From: Gammaproteobacteria bacterium
GTDB lineage: Bacteria; Pseudomonadota; Gammaproteobacteria; HK1
Direction of reading: 5' to 3'
Assembly (NCBI GenBank): GCA_022822245.1
Contig: JAJECB010000150.1
Location: 1 to 8,095 of the forward strand
Length of the DNA: 8,095 nt
The translations under genes were made by a program, and so were the position numbers. Positions 6,812 to 8,095 of the stretch are shown piece by piece (position 1 is the first letter of the stretch; each line of letters starts with the position of its first letter). The notes below the pieces were generated by a model. It saw only the letters and a program-made list of their open reading frames with translations, made no database searches and was not told the DNA's origin.

Positions 6812-6844
6812 ATCGGCCGGTGGGCATGGTACACTCCGGCCGAT
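6812..6844. repeat. Perfect 9-bp inverted repeat, candidate operator
   Basis: ATCGGCCGG (6812-6820) and CCGGCCGAT (6836-6844) are exact reverse complements, 15 bases apart. The gap contains TGGTACACT, a possible extended -10 for the rightward gene, and the right arm touches a leftward TATGAT. A dimeric regulator bound here could control both directions. A chance GC palindrome is the alternative. Confidence 0.45.
6827..6835 (+). promoter_or_regulatory. Possible extended -10 promoter of the binding-protein gene
   Basis: TGG followed by TACACT fits an extended -10 (TGnTATAAT; four of six in the hexamer). No recognisable -35 lies 16-18 bases upstream. The start would be near 6842, giving a leader of about 40 bases. 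Confidence 0.3.
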
Positions 6845-6869
6845 CATACGCTTGAAGGCTCTGCGAAGT

Positions 6870-6874
6870 GGAGG
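6870..6874 (+). promoter_or_regulatory. Ribosome binding site of the binding-protein gene
   Basis: GGAGG lies eight bases before ATG 6883 and supports that start, together with the lysine-rich signal-peptide N-terminus that follows. Confidence 0.75.
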
Positions 6875-6882
6875 ACATCTAC

Positions 6883-8095
6883 ATGAAATCATTCGGGAAA
6901 AAGAGACCCTTGGGCTCGTTGGCGAAGTCGCTCGCGGCGGTCGTCGCGGCGGCCGGAATGGCGCTTGCCGCGCCCGCCCAGGCCGCCGACACGATCAAGA
7001 TCGGCTTCGGCATGGCGCTCACCGGCGGCCTTGCCGGCGCCGGCAAGGGCGCGCTCATCGCGATGCAGGTGTGGGCCGAGGACGTGAACGCGCGGGGCGG
7101 GATCCTCGGCAAGCAGGTCGAGCTCGTCTACTACGACGACCAGACCAACCCGGCGACCGTGCCCGGCATCTACACCAAGCTCCTCGACATCGACGAGGTC
7201 GACTTCGTGGTCTCCGGCTACGGGACCAACCTCATCGCGCCGGCCATGCCCATCGTGATGCAGCGGGGGCTCGTGTTCCCGGCCCTGTTCGGCCTCGCGG
7301 TCAACGAGAAGTTCAACTACGAGAACTACTTCCAGATCATGCCGGCCGGCCCCGAACCGATGACCGACTGGTCGCGGGGCTTCTTCGACATCGCCATGGC
7401 GCAGGACCCGGCCCCGAAATCCATCGCGATCGTCTCGGCGGACGCGGAGTTCGCGCGCAATGCGGCGACGGGAGCGCGGCAGACCGCCAACGAGCGCGGC
7501 CTGGAGATCGTCTACGACGAGTCCTACCATCCCAAGACGGCGGACTACTCCCCCATCGTCAACGCCATCCAGGCCCGCAACCCGGACATCGTCTTCGTCG
7601 CCTCCTACCCGCCCGATTCGGTCGGGATGGTGAAGGCGGCGACCGAGGTCGGGCTCAAGACGAAGCTCTTCGGCGGCATGGTGGGGCTCCAGTTCGCCTC
7701 CATCATGACCGCGCTCGGGCCGAAGCTGAACGGCATCGTCAACTACGACTTCTGGGTGCCGGAGCCGACCCTCAAGTTCGAGGGCGTGGAAGAGTTCCTC
7801 GCGAAGTACCAGGCGGCCGCCGAGGGCAAGGGGGTCGACCCGATCGGCTACTACCTCCAGCCCTACGCCTACGCCTACCTCCAGGTCCTCGACCAGGCGA
7901 TCACCGCGGCCGGCAGCATGGACCATGCCGAGATCGGCGCGTACATGCGCGACGCGGAGTTCGACACCGTCGTCGGCAAGGTCAAGTTCGCCCCGAACGG
8001 CGAGTGGGCGAAGACCCGGGTGCTGATGGTCCAGTACCAGGGGATCGAGGACAACGAGCTCGCGACCTTCACCAAGCAGGGCACGCGGGTGGTCC
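6883..8095 (+). CDS. ABC transporter periplasmic substrate-binding protein, branched-chain amino acid type (3' end cut off)
   Basis: The reading frame is open for 404 codons to the window edge with no stop. The N-terminus is a Sec signal peptide: a basic MKSFGKKRP, a hydrophobic Ala-rich core, and cleavage near APAQA-AD at about residue 34. The mature protein is a type I (LivJ/Peripla_BP_6) binding protein. IKIGFGMALTGGLAGAGKG (38-56) forms the first strand and ligand loop; EDVNARGGILGKQVELVYYD and GYGTNLIAPA follow in the usual order, and the second lobe begins near KSIAIVSADAEFA. Mature members are close to this length, so only a few residues are probably missing. It would deliver a small solute to an ABC importer whose permease and ATPase genes, if linked, lie right of the window. 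The family covers amino acids, amides, urea and aromatic acids, so the ligand is open. It diverges from the monooxygenase gene, which suggests uptake of the pathway substrate. Confidence 0.93.
   Translation, partial: MKSFGKKRPLGSLAKSLAAVVAAAGMALAAPAQAADTIKIGFGMALTGGLAGAGKGALIAMQVWAEDVNARGGILGKQVELVYYDDQTNPATVPGIYTKLLDIDEVDFVVSGYGTNLIAPAMPIVMQRGLVFPALFGLAVNEKFNYENYFQIMPAGPEPMTDWSRGFFDIAMAQDPAPKSIAIVSADAEFARNAATGARQTANERGLEIVYDESYHPKTADYSPIVNAIQARNPDIVFVASYPPDSVGMVKAATEVGLKTKLFGGMVGLQFASIMTALGPKLNGIVNYDFWVPEPTLKFEGVEEFLAKYQAAAEGKGVDPIGYYLQPYAYAYLQVLDQAITAAGSMDHAEIGAYMRDAEFDTVVGKVKFAPNGEWAKTRVLMVQYQGIEDNELATFTKQGTRVV

Larger units (their letters stand above)
6632..6882. promoter_or_regulatory. 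Divergent intergenic region, 251 bp, rich in inverted repeats
   Basis: This spacer must hold the promoters of the flavin monooxygenase (leftward) and the binding protein (rightward). The left two thirds are extremely GC-rich and carry hairpins: CGGCGG (6672-6677) with CCGCCG (6684-6689), and a nested structure at 6721-6767. The right third is more AT-rich and holds the likely promoter elements and a perfect 9-bp inverted repeat. On the minus strand TATGAT (6848-6843) is a good -10 candidate, but no -35 fits it; if used it would give the monooxygenase a leader of about 200 bases. No convincing small gene is seen. Confidence 0.55.

Noticed and set aside
4481..6886. An 801-codon plus-strand open frame across the PuuE-like and flavin monooxygenase genes
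   Set aside because: It is in the same antisense register with both genes, which happen to share a frame. It has no domain and would overlap the start of the binding-protein gene.
6889..7926. A 345-codon minus-strand frame opposite the binding-protein gene
   Set aside because: It is a shadow frame: the opposite strand has a ribosome site, a signal peptide and clear family motifs.

Overview
This is a GC-rich window (clearly above 60% G+C by eye, with G or C at most third codon positions). It most likely comes from a proteobacterium. Support includes strong GGAGG-type ribosome sites, a TTGACA-N17-TATGTT promoter, a Sec-type periplasmic binding protein and a REP-like inverted pair ending in TCGGATTACGCTTCGCC-type sequence. 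An alphaproteobacterium is plausible, but nothing here fixes the taxon. No rRNA, tRNA, CRISPR array, transposase or integrase is visible.

Layout: a small cupin gene (17-544, +) converges on a four-gene minus-strand block. Between them lies a 199-bp spacer with a GC hairpin and two inverted REP-like arms (601-629 and 668-696). In transcription order the block is a PuuE-like polysaccharide-deacetylase-fold hydrolase (5419-4541), then the three subunits of a xanthine dehydrogenase/CO dehydrogenase-type molybdenum hydroxylase: the FAD subunit (4482-3622), the 2Fe-2S subunit (3610-3131) and the molybdopterin subunit (3134-744). Spacing of 58 bp, 11 bp and a 4-bp ATGA overlap marks the block as an operon. 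A perfect -35 and a good -10 sit just upstream, with a stem-loop predicted at the very 5' end of the transcript. Upstream of that promoter, on the same strand, is a luciferase-like flavin monooxygenase gene (6631-5534). A 251-bp divergent intergenic region then separates it from a plus-strand gene for a type I periplasmic substrate-binding protein of the branched-chain amino acid family. That gene runs off the right edge of the window.

How it could work together (inference): an ABC importer brings in a small, probably nitrogen-containing compound. The molybdenum hydroxylase inserts oxygen at a carbon of a heteroaromatic or aldehyde-like substrate, the flavin monooxygenase oxidises or opens the ring, and the PuuE-like enzyme hydrolyses a cyclic amide or C-N bond. 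The molybdenum enzyme should not be called a CO dehydrogenase: its active-site loop reads QYRAVGH, not the AYxCSFR loop of form I CoxL or the AYRGAGR loop of form II. The actual substrate cannot be read from the sequence.
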